A stretch of 11,224 nt of DNA from Rhodobacteraceae bacterium UBA6273 (GTDB lineage Bacteria; Pseudomonadota; Alphaproteobacteria; Rhodobacterales; Rhodobacteraceae). The notes under the pieces were generated by a model that was not told the origin of the DNA, searched no databases, and saw nothing but the letters and a program-made list of their open reading frames with translations. Positions 1-7,532 of the stretch are shown here, in pieces (the first letter of the stretch is position 1; each line of letters starts with the position of its first letter). The position numbers and the translations under genes are program-made. Location of the stretch: the NCBI GenBank assembly GCA_002440625.1, contig DJUV01000215.1, positions 1 to 11,224 on the forward strand, in the 5' to 3' direction.

Positions 1-451
1 CGTCGCCGCCGTCGATGCTGTCAGCCTCGGTGCCGCCATCGACGTAGTCGTCGCCGAGGCCACCCCTGATGCTGTCCGTTCCCGCGTCGCCAAGGAGAGA
101 GTCATTGCCGGCATCGCCGTCGATCGTATCGGCCCCAGCGCCGCCAAGGATGGTGTCGGCGAACACCCCGGTGCCGCCATAAAGCGAGTCATTGCCGTCG
201 CCGCCGTCGATGCTGTCGGCCTCGGTGCCGCCGTCAACATAGTCGTTGCCGAGGCCGCCAAGGATGCTGTCGATCCCTGCGCCGCCGAGAAGCGAGTCAT
301 CGCCGTCGCCGCCATCGAGCGTGTCGTTGCCGATGCCGCCGAGGATAGTGTCGTTGAAGACCCCGGTGCCGCCGAAGAGCGAGTCGTTGCCGTCGCCGCC
401 ATCGATGGAGTCGGTTCCGGTGCCGCCATCGACATAGTCGTCGCCAAGCCC
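1..451 (-). repeat. 195-bp (65-residue) tandem repeat encoding an RTX higher-order unit
   Basis: The RTX part of the gene repeats with an exact 195-bp period. Unit A is 451-257, unit B is 256-62, and the first 20 codons of unit C are 61-2. Each unit contains six nonapeptides plus one 11-residue element (GTGVFNDTILG in A, GTGVFADTILG in B), giving 65 residues. By hand alignment A and B share 51 of 65 residues. The repeat stays in frame, so it is coding rather than an intergenic element. It probably arose by segmental duplication inside the gene and may vary in copy number beyond the left edge. Confidence 0.9.
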
Positions 452-1129
452 AGACAGGACGGTGTCGTTGCCCACCCCGGCACGCACACGGTCATCCTGC
501 CATGCGGTCGTCGCGCCGGTGATGCCGTCGCCGTTGTCGATGCGGTCCGATCCGTTGGCGATCGGCTCGACATAGGCAGCGTTGATGAGATCGTTTCCGG
601 CGGTACCTTCGACATAGCCGTCATCGAAGCCGGTGACGGTCCGGTCAGTGCCCATCCCGGTATAGCTGGTCACGCCGCCGGTTATCCCGGTCAGGGCAAT
701 CGAGACGATGGGCCTGGCCTCGTAGACCGCTGTATCCGGGGCCGGGGCCGCCACCGTTTCCGGCGACAAGAAGAGCCGGCCGGCGGTGTCCTGTGCGATG
801 ACCGCGGTGACCGTTCCGGTGGTGCCGTCGGCATAGGTGACGGTCGCGTTGTAGATGATCGAGGCGTCGAAGGTGAAGGTCTGCACCCCCGCCCCGATAT
901 TGGTCGAGAACTGGTCGTTGGAGGCGTTGTTGTCCTGATCGAGCGCAGTGGCACTGCCGCCGTTGTTGATCATCGTCACCTGGGTGACGCGGTTGTAGAG
1001 CGGATCGGTGGAGGAGCCGAAGGTCTGGTTGACCAGTGCCGAAGCGTTTTCGGCGTTGGTGTTCCCCTCGGTGGGGTCGATCTGGGTTCCGAAGGTCCCG
1101 AGGTAGATCCAGTTGAACGTCGTTGCCAT
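1..1129 (-). CDS. RTX-type calcium-binding protein, N-terminal part (C-terminus off the left edge)
   Basis: This open frame has no stop before the left edge, so at least 376 residues are present and the protein is partial. Translation starts MATTFNWIYLGTFGTQIDP. Residues 1 to about 215 form a Thr/Asn-rich, probably beta-rich domain with no visible signal peptide or membrane segment. From about residue 217 the chain is made of RTX nonapeptides of the GGxGxDxUx type (for example GDGNDSLFG and GIGNDTLDG), the family signature of Ca2+-bound parallel beta-rolls. Such proteins are usually secreted by type I systems with a C-terminal signal, which would lie outside the window. I recall this N-terminal domain at the front of long Rhodobacteraceae RTX proteins, some of which end in a Hint domain, but this cannot be seen here. 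The start follows a weak GGTGG about 9 nt upstream. Confidence is high for the RTX class and low for any specific role. Confidence 0.88.
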   Translation of the reverse strand, partial: MATTFNWIYLGTFGTQIDPTEGNTNAENASALVNQTFGSSTDPLYNRVTQVTMINNGGSATALDQDNNASNDQFSTNIGAGVQTFTFDASIIYNATVTYADGTTGTVTAVIAQDTAGRLFLSPETVAAPAPDTAVYEARPIVSIALTGITGGVTSYTGMGTDRTVTGFDDGYVEGTAGNDLINAAYVEPIANGSDRIDNGDGITGATTAWQDDRVRAGVGNDTVLSGLGDDYVDGGTGTDSIDGGDGNDSLFGGTGVFNDTILGGIGNDTLDGGDGDDSLLGGAGIDSILGGLGNDYVDGGTEADSIDGGDGNDSLYGGTGVFADTILGGAGADTIDGDAGNDSLLGDAGTDSIRGGLGDDYVDGGTEADSIDGGD

Positions 1130-1412
1130 TTACCAATACCACCCGTTCGGCATGCCGCCAGTCACACGGATGCAGGGACGATGATCGCCCCCGCGCATGG
1201 TCGGATCGGTCCGGCACAGAGCCATGGTCACACTCGCATCGCCCGCAGCACCGGGACAGCACCCATTGCTGATTCGGTACCTTATCGCACTGGAAAATGG
1301 CTTAATCATGCTCTGCCCTCGGTGACAGACCATATTCCTACTGATGCCGAACGCACCAAAACTTTCTGCCGACCGTGGCCGGAACGGTACGGGTCGACCG
1401 CCTGACGCCGCA
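1130..1412. other. Intergenic region between the oligoendopeptidase and RTX genes
   Basis: Both flanking genes lie on the minus strand, so this 283-bp stretch should hold the end of the peptidase transcript and the promoter of the RTX gene. Positions about 1260-1370 are clearly richer in A/T than the coding DNA, as expected for a promoter. A loose minus-strand pair TTGGTG and GAATAT with a 16-nt spacer can be read there, but it is too weak to annotate. Short open frames on both strands have no convincing ribosome site or codon bias, and I found no protein-coding gene. Confidence 0.5.
1370..1396 (-). terminator. Possible weak hairpin terminator after the oligoendopeptidase
   Basis: The arms CGACCGT (1370-1376) and ACGGGTCG (1389-1396) pair with one bulged base, and an inner CCG/CGG pair closes a GAA loop. 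On the minus strand the hairpin begins 16 nt after the peptidase stop codon and is followed about nine bases later by TTTT. The T-run is short and displaced, so termination is only a possibility. Confidence 0.3.
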
Positions 1413-3242
1413 TTAGCCCTCCATCGCCTCCAGCTCGTCGATCATCCCGGCGATCATGTTCAGCCCCTTGAGCCAGAAGGCCGGGTCCGAGGCGTCTAGG
1501 CCGAAGGGCGCCAGAAGCTCCTTGTGGTGCTTCGATCCGCCGGCTTTCAGCATGTCGAAATACTTCGTCTGGAATTCGGGAAGGCCTTCCTCGTAGGCGG
1601 CATAAAGCGCGTTCACCAGACCGTCGCCGAAGGCATAGGCATAGACGTAGAAGGGCGTGTGGACGAAATGCGGGATGTAGGACCAGAAGGTCTCATACCC
1701 CGGCATGAAGTCGAAGGCAGGGCCAAGGCTTTCGGCCTGCACGCTCATCCAGAGCGCGCCGATATCCTCGGGCGTCAGTTCCCCGGCGCGGCGGGCGGCG
1801 TGGAGCTTGCATTCGAAATCGTAGAAGGCGATCTGGCGGACGACCGTGTTGATCATGTCCTCGACCTTGCCGGCGAGGAGGGTCTTCCTTTCATTCTGGT
1901 CCTTGGCTTGGGCGAGAAGCGCGCGGAAGGTCAGCATCTCGCCAAAGACGGATGCGGTCTCGGCCAGCGTCAGCGGTGTCGAGGACAGCATCTCGCCCTG
2001 AGGTGCCGCCAGCACCTGATGGACGCCGTGGCCAAGCTCATGCGCCAGCGTCATCACGTCGCGCTGCTTGCCGAGGTAGTTGAGCATCACATAGGGGTGG
2101 ACGTCGGTTACGGTCGGATGGGCGAAGGCACCCGGCGCCTTGCCCGGCTTCACGCCGGCGTCGATCCAGCCCTTGTCGAAGAAAGGCTCGGCGATTTCAG
2201 CCATTTCCGGGGCGAAGTTTCCGTAAGCCTCCAGCACGGTCTTGCGCGCGGCCTCCCATTTGACCGTCTTCTTTTCCTCTATCGGCAGGGGCGCGTTGCG
2301 GTCCCAGACCTGCATCCGGTCAAGGCCCATCCACTTTGCCTTCAGCAGGTAGTAGCGGTGGCTGAGGCGCGGATAGGCGGCGACGACGGCATTCCTCAGC
2401 GCCTCGACCACCTCCGGTTCGACATGGTTGGCAAGGTGGCGCGAGGTCTGCGGCGTCGGCATCTTGCGCCAGCGGTCGTCGATCTCCTTCTCCTTCGCTA
2501 GCGTGTTATGAACGCGGGCGAAGAGCTTGATGTTCTTCTCGAAAACGCCAGCCAGCGCCTGCGCCGCCGCCTCGCGCCGCGGCCGCTCCGGCTCGCTCAG
2601 AAGGTTCAGCGTCGCCTCAAGGCTGAGCGGTTCCTCCTCGCCCTCGACGGTGAACTCCAGACCCGCCATGGTCTCGTCGAAAAGCTTGTTCCAGGCCGAG
2701 GCGCCGACGACCGAGGCGTCGTGAAGATAGCGCTCAAGCTCATCGGACAGCTGGTGCGGCTTCAGCGCCCGCATCCGGTCGAAAACCGGCCGGTAGCGGG
2801 CGATCTCGGCATTGGCGGAGAAGAGGGTAACATAAACATCATCTTCTATCCTGTTGAACTCAAGTGAGAAAAAGACAAGCGGCGTGGTGAAGTCGGTGAT
2901 CCTGTCCTGGCAGTCCGACATGAACTTGGCCCGCGCGCCGTCCATGGTGTTCTGGTAGTAGCGCAAGCCCGCGAAAGACATGATCCGCCCGGCGATGCTT
3001 TCGATCTTCTCGTAACGGTGGATGCAGTCGAGCATCCCCTTGGCGTCGAGCGTCGCCAGCTTGCCCTCGTAATCCGCTGCGAACGAGGCGCAAGCGCCGT
3101 CGAGCCAGTCCATGTCGCGGGTCAGCTCGGGTGCATCCGGGCTGGCGTAAAGGTCGGCCAGGTCCCATTCCGGCAGCTTGCCAAGGCCGCCGCCCGAACC
3201 GGATTTGGCGTCGAAGACAGGGCGGGGAAGGCGGATGGTCAT
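1413..3242 (-). CDS. pepF: M3 family oligoendopeptidase (PepF-like)
   Basis: A zinc metallopeptidase of family M3 that cleaves short oligopeptides, normally in the cytoplasm. The 609-residue length fits bacterial oligoendopeptidase F. The motif AHELGHGVH places the HExxH site at H401, E402 and H405. E428 in LAETASVFGE is the likely third zinc ligand, and the aromatic-rich C-terminal stretch (FVHTPFYVYAYAFGDGLVNA) is typical of the family. There is no signal peptide. I chose the ATG at 3242 (MTIRLPRPVFDAKSG) because AGAGG lies six bases before it. The frame could open earlier at a TTG at 3326, but those 28 codons fall in a non-coding intergenic motif. The gene is 109 bp downstream of the ligase on the same strand and could be co-transcribed, with no obvious functional link. 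The symbol is by family resemblance; the exact M3 subgroup is not proven. Confidence 0.95.
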   Translation of the reverse strand: MTIRLPRPVFDAKSGSGGGLGKLPEWDLADLYASPDAPELTRDMDWLDGACASFAADYEGKLATLDAKGMLDCIHRYEKIESIAGRIMSFAGLRYYQNTMDGARAKFMSDCQDRITDFTTPLVFFSLEFNRIEDDVYVTLFSANAEIARYRPVFDRMRALKPHQLSDELERYLHDASVVGASAWNKLFDETMAGLEFTVEGEEEPLSLEATLNLLSEPERPRREAAAQALAGVFEKNIKLFARVHNTLAKEKEIDDRWRKMPTPQTSRHLANHVEPEVVEALRNAVVAAYPRLSHRYYLLKAKWMGLDRMQVWDRNAPLPIEEKKTVKWEAARKTVLEAYGNFAPEMAEIAEPFFDKGWIDAGVKPGKAPGAFAHPTVTDVHPYVMLNYLGKQRDVMTLAHELGHGVHQVLAAPQGEMLSSTPLTLAETASVFGEMLTFRALLAQAKDQNERKTLLAGKVEDMINTVVRQIAFYDFECKLHAARRAGELTPEDIGALWMSVQAESLGPAFDFMPGYETFWSYIPHFVHTPFYVYAYAFGDGLVNALYAAYEEGLPEFQTKYFDMLKAGGSKHHKELLAPFGLDASDPAFWLKGLNMIAGMIDELEAMEG

Positions 3243-3310
3243 GGCGTACCTCTTTGCAAGCGTCGCGGTAGAGATAGGCACCCGCCGCAGCGGAAGGCAA
3301 CCCGTGGGCC

Positions 3311-3350
3311 TTTCATCTTGCCCCAAATACCTCTGCCGGAGGCTTCCGCC
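3311..3350 (-). repeat. Rhodobacterales-type intergenic motif downstream of the ligase
   Basis: On the minus strand, directly after the ligase stop, the sequence reads GGCGGAAGCCTCCGGCAGAG and then continues as TATTTGGGGCAAGATGAAAG. From memory, very similar strings (a CCTCCGGCGGGAGTATTT-like core followed by AAGATGAAAG) recur after genes in Rhodobacteraceae genomes. The GC-rich half contains a short inverted repeat, CGGA/TCCG around a 4-nt loop, at 3337-3348. It may act as a transcript end or processing site, or be a dispersed short repeat. The recurrence is recollection, not something computed here. Confidence 0.5.
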
Positions 3351-3351
3351 C

Positions 3352-4944
3352 TCAGGACCGCGCGGCCAGAAGGGCCTTCAGCGCATCGAGCGTGTCGATC
3401 TCTTCCACCGGCTTGTCGCGGCGCCAGCGCCGCATGCGGGGAAAGCGCAGCGCGATCCCCGACTTGTGGCGCGGGCTGGCCTGAATGCCCTCGAAGGCAA
3501 TCTCGAAGACCAGTTCCGGCGGCACCCGCCTGACCGGGCCGAAGCGTTCAAGCGTATTGGCCCGGACCCAGCGGGTGATCTCGGCAAACTCCGCATCCGT
3601 CAGGCCGGAATAGGCCTTGGCGAAGGGCACGAATTCCGCGCCGTCGCGGACGGCGAAGGTGAAGTCGGTGTAAAGGGTCGCGCGCCGCCCGTGGCCGGCC
3701 TGCGCATAGACCATGACCGCATCGACCGTCATCGGATCGGTCTTCCACTTCCACCAGTCGCCGCGCTTGCGCCCGACCGCATAGGCCGAGGCGCGCCGCT
3801 TCAGCATCAGCCCCTCGGCCCTGGCCTCCCCGGCGCTTTCGCGCCGCGCGGCAAGGTCGGGCCAGCCGGCGAAGGAAACTTCGGGCGAAAGTCTGACCGG
3901 CACTTCCCCCGGCAAAGCCCCGATCAATGCTGCAAGCCGCGCCCGGCGATCGGCAAGGGGCAGGGTCCGCAGGTCCTCACCGTCTGCCTCCAGAAGGTCA
4001 TAGGCCAGCATCACCGCCGGCGCCTCGGCGAGAAGCTTCTTCGGCACCGACTTCCGCCCGATCCGCTTTTGCAGTTCCGCGAAGGGCAGGGGCGCGTCCT
4101 CTCCCCAGGCGAGGATCTCGCCGTCGATCACGGTGCCATCCGGCAGCCAGTCGACGGCGCGGGCAAATTCCGGGAAGCGGTCGGTGATAAGCTCCTCACC
4201 CCGCGACCAGAGGTGATGGACACCGCCGCGCAGGACAAGCTGGCCCCGGATGCCGTCCCATTTCCATTCGGCGAGCCAGTCCGCCGGTTCGCCGAGCGTT
4301 TCGGGCGCATCGTCCAAAGGATGGGCGAGGCAGAAGGGGTATGGCCGCGACAGGTCGGCCCCGGGGTCGTTGGCGTGAATGAGGCTCTGGAACGTCACCG
4401 TGTCGGGCGTCCAGTTGCCCATCAGCCGGTGCGCTAGTTCCGCCTCGTCCAGCCCTGTCGCTTGCGACAGGGCGCGGGTCATCAGCTTCTGGCTCACTCC
4501 CATGCGAAAGCCGCCGGTGATGAGCTTGTTGAAAAGGAACCTCTCCTCGCCCTTCAGCTCCGCCCAGGCGCCGGTGATCGCTTCCCGCCGCTCTGCCACC
4601 GGCCGTCCCGTGAGGGCGCGGATGCGGGCGATCCAGTCGCCGAGGCTGAGGTCGCTGGCCGCCACAGCCTCGGGCAGGACCAACGCAATGGTTTCCGCCA
4701 GATCGCCCACCACCGGATAGCTTTCCTCGAAAAGCCAGAGCGGGATGCCCGCCGCCTCCGCCGCCCATTCCTTTAGTTCCGTCGCCGTCACGCTGCGTTT
4801 CGGGCGGCGGCCGGAGAGAAGCGCGATGGTCCAGAGCCGGTCGGCCTCGGGCGCCTCGCGGAAATAGGCGGCGAGTGCGGCGACCCTCGCATTGGTGGCC
4901 GTGGTGCCGTCAAGCTCGGCGAAAAGGCGGGCGAAGCGCTTCAT
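3352..4944 (-). CDS. ATP-dependent DNA ligase of the ligase-associated repair cluster
   Basis: The enzyme seals nicked DNA using ATP through a lysyl-AMP intermediate. All nucleotidyltransferase motifs are visible in its 530 residues: motif I KWDG with the adenylated lysine at K228, the following arginine in GIRG, motif III DGE at E276, motif IV EGLMLKR from E377, motif V WWKWK at 397-401, and motif VI near RFPRMRRWRRDK at the end of the OB-fold. Residues 1 to about 210 form the helical DNA-binding domain seen in larger ATP ligases. It looks like the cluster-associated bacterial ligase, not LigD: there is no polymerase or phosphoesterase domain. Its ATG overlaps the exonuclease stop by 4 bp (ATGA), implying translational coupling. 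The catalytic domain is complete, so the gene appears functional. Confidence 0.95.
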   Translation of the reverse strand: MKRFARLFAELDGTTATNARVAALAAYFREAPEADRLWTIALLSGRRPKRSVTATELKEWAAEAAGIPLWLFEESYPVVGDLAETIALVLPEAVAASDLSLGDWIARIRALTGRPVAERREAITGAWAELKGEERFLFNKLITGGFRMGVSQKLMTRALSQATGLDEAELAHRLMGNWTPDTVTFQSLIHANDPGADLSRPYPFCLAHPLDDAPETLGEPADWLAEWKWDGIRGQLVLRGGVHHLWSRGEELITDRFPEFARAVDWLPDGTVIDGEILAWGEDAPLPFAELQKRIGRKSVPKKLLAEAPAVMLAYDLLEADGEDLRTLPLADRRARLAALIGALPGEVPVRLSPEVSFAGWPDLAARRESAGEARAEGLMLKRRASAYAVGRKRGDWWKWKTDPMTVDAVMVYAQAGHGRRATLYTDFTFAVRDGAEFVPFAKAYSGLTDAEFAEITRWVRANTLERFGPVRRVPPELVFEIAFEGIQASPRHKSGIALRFPRMRRWRRDKPVEEIDTLDALKALLAARS

Positions 4945-5948
4945 GGCACGGCCTCTTCCTCATCGCCGCCAAAGCCGGTCTCAACGATCCCGGCGTCATA
5001 GCCCTGTTCCGCCAGCCAGCGCCGGAAGGGCTGTGTATAGCCGTGGGTGACGAAAACCCGTTCTGCCCCAGTGGCGGCGATGGCGGCATTCAACCCGCCC
5101 CAGTCGGCATGGTCCGACAGGATGAACCCCTTGCCCAGCCCGCGCCGCCGCCGCACGCCCCGAAGGCGCATCCAGCCCGAGGCGAAGGCTTCCGCCGAAG
5201 GCCCGAAGCGCCGCGCCCAAGGCGACCCGAGCGCGGAGGGCGGGGCGAGGATGATCGCGCCCTTGGCCGATGCCGCCGTCGTCGCGGGCATCACCAGCAT
5301 CGTCGGGGGCAGGGCGAGGCCGCTTGCCCTGAGTGCCGCGTTGACGTTTTCGACTGCGCCATGCGTCAGGATCGGGCCGATGGCGGGGTCGAGATGGGCG
5401 AGGATGCGCTGCGCCTTGCCAAGCGCATAGGCGCCGATGACCGAGACCCGGCCTTCATCGCGATTGGCCCGCCACCAGTGGTTTATGTCGGCCATCACCT
5501 CCGCCTGCGGCGCCCAGCGGAAGACCGGCAGGCCGAAGGTGCATTCGCTGATGAAGGTATGGCAGTGGACCGGTTCGAAAGGTTCCGAAAGGCCGTCCGG
5601 TTCGGTCTTGTAGTCGCCCGATACCACCCAGACCTCACCCGCGATCTCGACCCGGATCTGCGCCGATCCCGGCACATGGCCGGCGGGGTGGAAGCTGACC
5701 GTGGCATCGCCGATCTTCAGCCTCTCGCCATAAGACACCGTCTGTAGCGCGATCTCGCCCAGCCGCAGCCGCAACACAGCCGCGCCGCTCGCCACGGTCA
5801 GGTAGCGGCAATGGCCGGGGCGGGCGTGGTCGGAATGGCCGTGGGTGATAAGCGCCCGGTCCACCGGCTTCCACGGATCGACGTAGAAGTCGCCCGCGGC
5901 ACAGAAAAGGCCGCGGTCGGTGAAGCTGAGGACGGGCGTTCGGGGCAT
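4941..5948 (-). CDS. Ligase-associated DNA exonuclease (metallo-beta-lactamase fold)
   Basis: A 335-residue metallo-beta-lactamase-fold nuclease of the type encoded next to bacterial ATP-dependent DNA ligases. The metal site HxHxDH is THGHSDH (H36, H38, D40, H41), followed by H91 in HPAGHVPGS and D112 in SGDYKTE. The C-terminal half carries SDHADWGG and VTHGY, as in the beta-CASP/SNM1-like nucleases to which this family is related. It is expected to degrade DNA ends in a metal-dependent way and pass them to the ligase. No signal peptide is present, so it should be cytoplasmic. The start at 5948 gives the canonical N-terminus and has only a modest upstream GTGGAT. The gene leads the exonuclease-ligase operon and is divergent from the ATP-grasp gene. 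Confidence 0.93.
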   Translation of the reverse strand: MPRTPVLSFTDRGLFCAAGDFYVDPWKPVDRALITHGHSDHARPGHCRYLTVASGAAVLRLRLGEIALQTVSYGERLKIGDATVSFHPAGHVPGSAQIRVEIAGEVWVVSGDYKTEPDGLSEPFEPVHCHTFISECTFGLPVFRWAPQAEVMADINHWWRANRDEGRVSVIGAYALGKAQRILAHLDPAIGPILTHGAVENVNAALRASGLALPPTMLVMPATTAASAKGAIILAPPSALGSPWARRFGPSAEAFASGWMRLRGVRRRRGLGKGFILSDHADWGGLNAAIAATGAERVFVTHGYTQPFRRWLAEQGYDAGIVETGFGGDEEEAVP

Positions 5949-6106
5949 GGGCTATCCACGGCTCGGGGGAGGTCCAGCCTGCCACAGAAGTTCCGCCAAC
6001 TGCCGAAAAAACATGCGTTCGCCTTTGCCGCGCGGGGTTTCGGATTTATGGCCCTTCCCATCCCCCGCGCCGCTGCCTAGTCTTTCATCAAAAGCACGGA
6101 ACGGGG
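5949..6106. promoter_or_regulatory. Divergent promoter region between the repair pair and the Anbu operon
   Basis: This 158-bp gap separates two genes transcribed away from each other, so it must supply promoters for both operons. It contains an A-rich run (CGAAAAAACATGCG near 6005-6018) and a more A/T-rich patch around 6038-6050. A TTGCCG at 6025 could be a plus-strand -35 box, but no convincing -10 lies at the usual distance. I found no clear operator palindrome or LexA-like box. Assignment rests on gene arrangement alone. Confidence 0.5.
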
Positions 6107-7528
6107 ATGAGTATGGAGACGGCGTTCTTCAACGAGATGTTCGACGGCAACGGGGTCCGGCCCCATTACGCGAAACTCGGCGACTGGACGCGCGACATGC
6201 CAGCCCAGTGGCGCCAGATGAAGCAGGCCGAGGCGGAGTCTCTCTTCCGCCGCATCGGCATCACCTTCGCGGTTTACGGCGAAGGTGGCGACCCCGACCG
6301 GCTTATCCCCTTCGACATGTTCCCCCGCGTCTTCACCCAGGCCGAATGGCGGCGGTTGGAGCGCGGCATCAAGCAGCGCGCCAAGGCACTGAACGCCTTC
6401 CTTGTCGATGTCTACGGGCGCGGCGAGATCATCCGCGCCGGCCGCATTCCCGGCCGCATGATCTATGGCAACGAGGCTTACGAAAAGGCGATGGCGGGCT
6501 TCGTGCCGCCGAAGGGGGTGTTTTCCCATATCGTCGGCATCGACCTTGTCCGCACCGGGCCGAACGACTTCTTCGTGCTCGAAGACAACTGCCGCACGCC
6601 ATCGGGCGTCAGCTACATGCTGGAAAACCGCGAGATCATGATGCGGATGTTCCCCGCCCTTTTCCGCGAGAACCGGATCGAGCCGGTCGAGGCTTACCCG
6701 GGGCTTCTGCGCCGGACGCTCGCCTCGGTCGCACCCCAGCGCTGCGAGGGCGAGCCGACCGTGGCGATCCTGACGCCGGGGCATTTCAACTCGGCCTATT
6801 ACGAACATTCCTTCCTCGCCGACATGATGGGCGTGGAACTGGTCGAGGCGCCCGATCTTTTTGTCGAGGGCGGCTTTGTCTGGATGCGCACGACCGAGGG
6901 GCCGAAGAAGGTCGATGTGATCTACCGGCGGATCGACGATTCCTTCCTTGATCCCCTTTGCTTCCGGCCTGACTCCATGCTTGGCGTGCCGGGATTGATG
7001 GATGTCTACCGTTCCGGCGGCGTCACCATCGCCTCGGCCCCCGGTGCGGGTGTCTCGGACGACAAGGCGGTCTATACATTCGTTCCGGAGATGATCCGCT
7101 TCTATCTCGGCGAAGAACCGATTCTGCAGAACGTGCCGACATGGCAATGCAGCAAGCCGGACGATCTTGGCTATGTGCTTGATAATTTGGCGGAACTGGT
7201 GGTGAAAGAGGTTCACGGCTCGGGCGGCTACGGCATGCTCGTCGGCCCGAAATCCACCAAGGCTGAGGTCGCGGCCTTTGCCGAACGGATCAAGGCCGAC
7301 CCCGACAATTACATCGCCCAGCCGACGCTGTCGCTCTCGACCTGCCCCTCCTTCGTGGAAGAGGGGATCGCGCCCCGCCATGTCGACCTCAGGCCCTATT
7401 GCCTTGTCGGCGAGAAGATCGAGCTTGTGCCCGGCGGGCTGACACGGGTGGCGCTGCGCGAAGGCTCGCTCGTCGTCAATTCCTCGCAAGGCGGCGGCGT
7501 CAAGGACACCTGGGTGCTGGCGGAGTGA
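6107..7528 (+). CDS. Circularly permuted ATP-grasp protein (DUF404/DUF407 type)
   Basis: This 473-residue protein is a circularly permuted type-2 ATP-grasp enzyme, a family predicted to form amide or peptide bonds through an acyl-phosphate; the substrate is unknown. Visible signatures are the N-terminal FFNEMFDGNGVRPHY, the metal/ATP-binding block LEDNCRTPSGVSY with E159, N161 and R163, the glycine-rich KEVHGSGGYGM (367-377), and the C-terminal RPYCLVGEKIELVPGGLTRV. Nothing suggests truncation. Two in-frame starts exist: ATG 6107 and ATG 6113. GGGG at 6103-6106 is better spaced for 6113, while GGA at 6098 would serve 6107, so the first two residues are uncertain. The gene heads a four-gene operon; its stop is 4 bp before the alpha-E start. 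Family assignment is secure, chemistry is inferred. Confidence 0.95.
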   Translation: MSMETAFFNEMFDGNGVRPHYAKLGDWTRDMPAQWRQMKQAEAESLFRRIGITFAVYGEGGDPDRLIPFDMFPRVFTQAEWRRLERGIKQRAKALNAFLVDVYGRGEIIRAGRIPGRMIYGNEAYEKAMAGFVPPKGVFSHIVGIDLVRTGPNDFFVLEDNCRTPSGVSYMLENREIMMRMFPALFRENRIEPVEAYPGLLRRTLASVAPQRCEGEPTVAILTPGHFNSAYYEHSFLADMMGVELVEAPDLFVEGGFVWMRTTEGPKKVDVIYRRIDDSFLDPLCFRPDSMLGVPGLMDVYRSGGVTIASAPGAGVSDDKAVYTFVPEMIRFYLGEEPILQNVPTWQCSKPDDLGYVLDNLAELVVKEVHGSGGYGMLVGPKSTKAEVAAFAERIKADPDNYIAQPTLSLSTCPSFVEEGIAPRHVDLRPYCLVGEKIELVPGGLTRVALREGSLVVNSSQGGGVKDTWVLAE

Positions 7529-7532
7529 TGGG

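Noticed and set aside
1..451. CRISPR-like or satellite repeat array
   Set aside because: The repeats are in frame, encode RTX nonapeptides, and have no unique spacers of uniform size.
1130..1333. 67-codon minus-strand ORF ending in TAAATG at the RTX start
   Set aside because: The TAAATG junction looks like an operon overlap, but the protein is Cys/Arg-rich with no family likeness, no ribosome site, and covers the AT-richer presumed promoter.
1524..2501. 325-codon plus-strand ORF opposite the oligoendopeptidase
   Set aside because: It is a shadow of the HExxH-containing gene on the other strand, with composition typical of an antisense frame.
3243..3326. 28-codon N-terminal extension of the oligoendopeptidase
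   Set aside because: It needs a TTG start inside an intergenic motif, whereas ATG 3242 has a good AGAGG ribosome site and gives a normal family length.
3178..4437. 419-codon plus-strand ORF opposite the DNA ligase
   Set aside because: It crosses the ligase and the intergenic gap into the peptidase start, lacks domains, and lies antisense to canonical ligase motifs.
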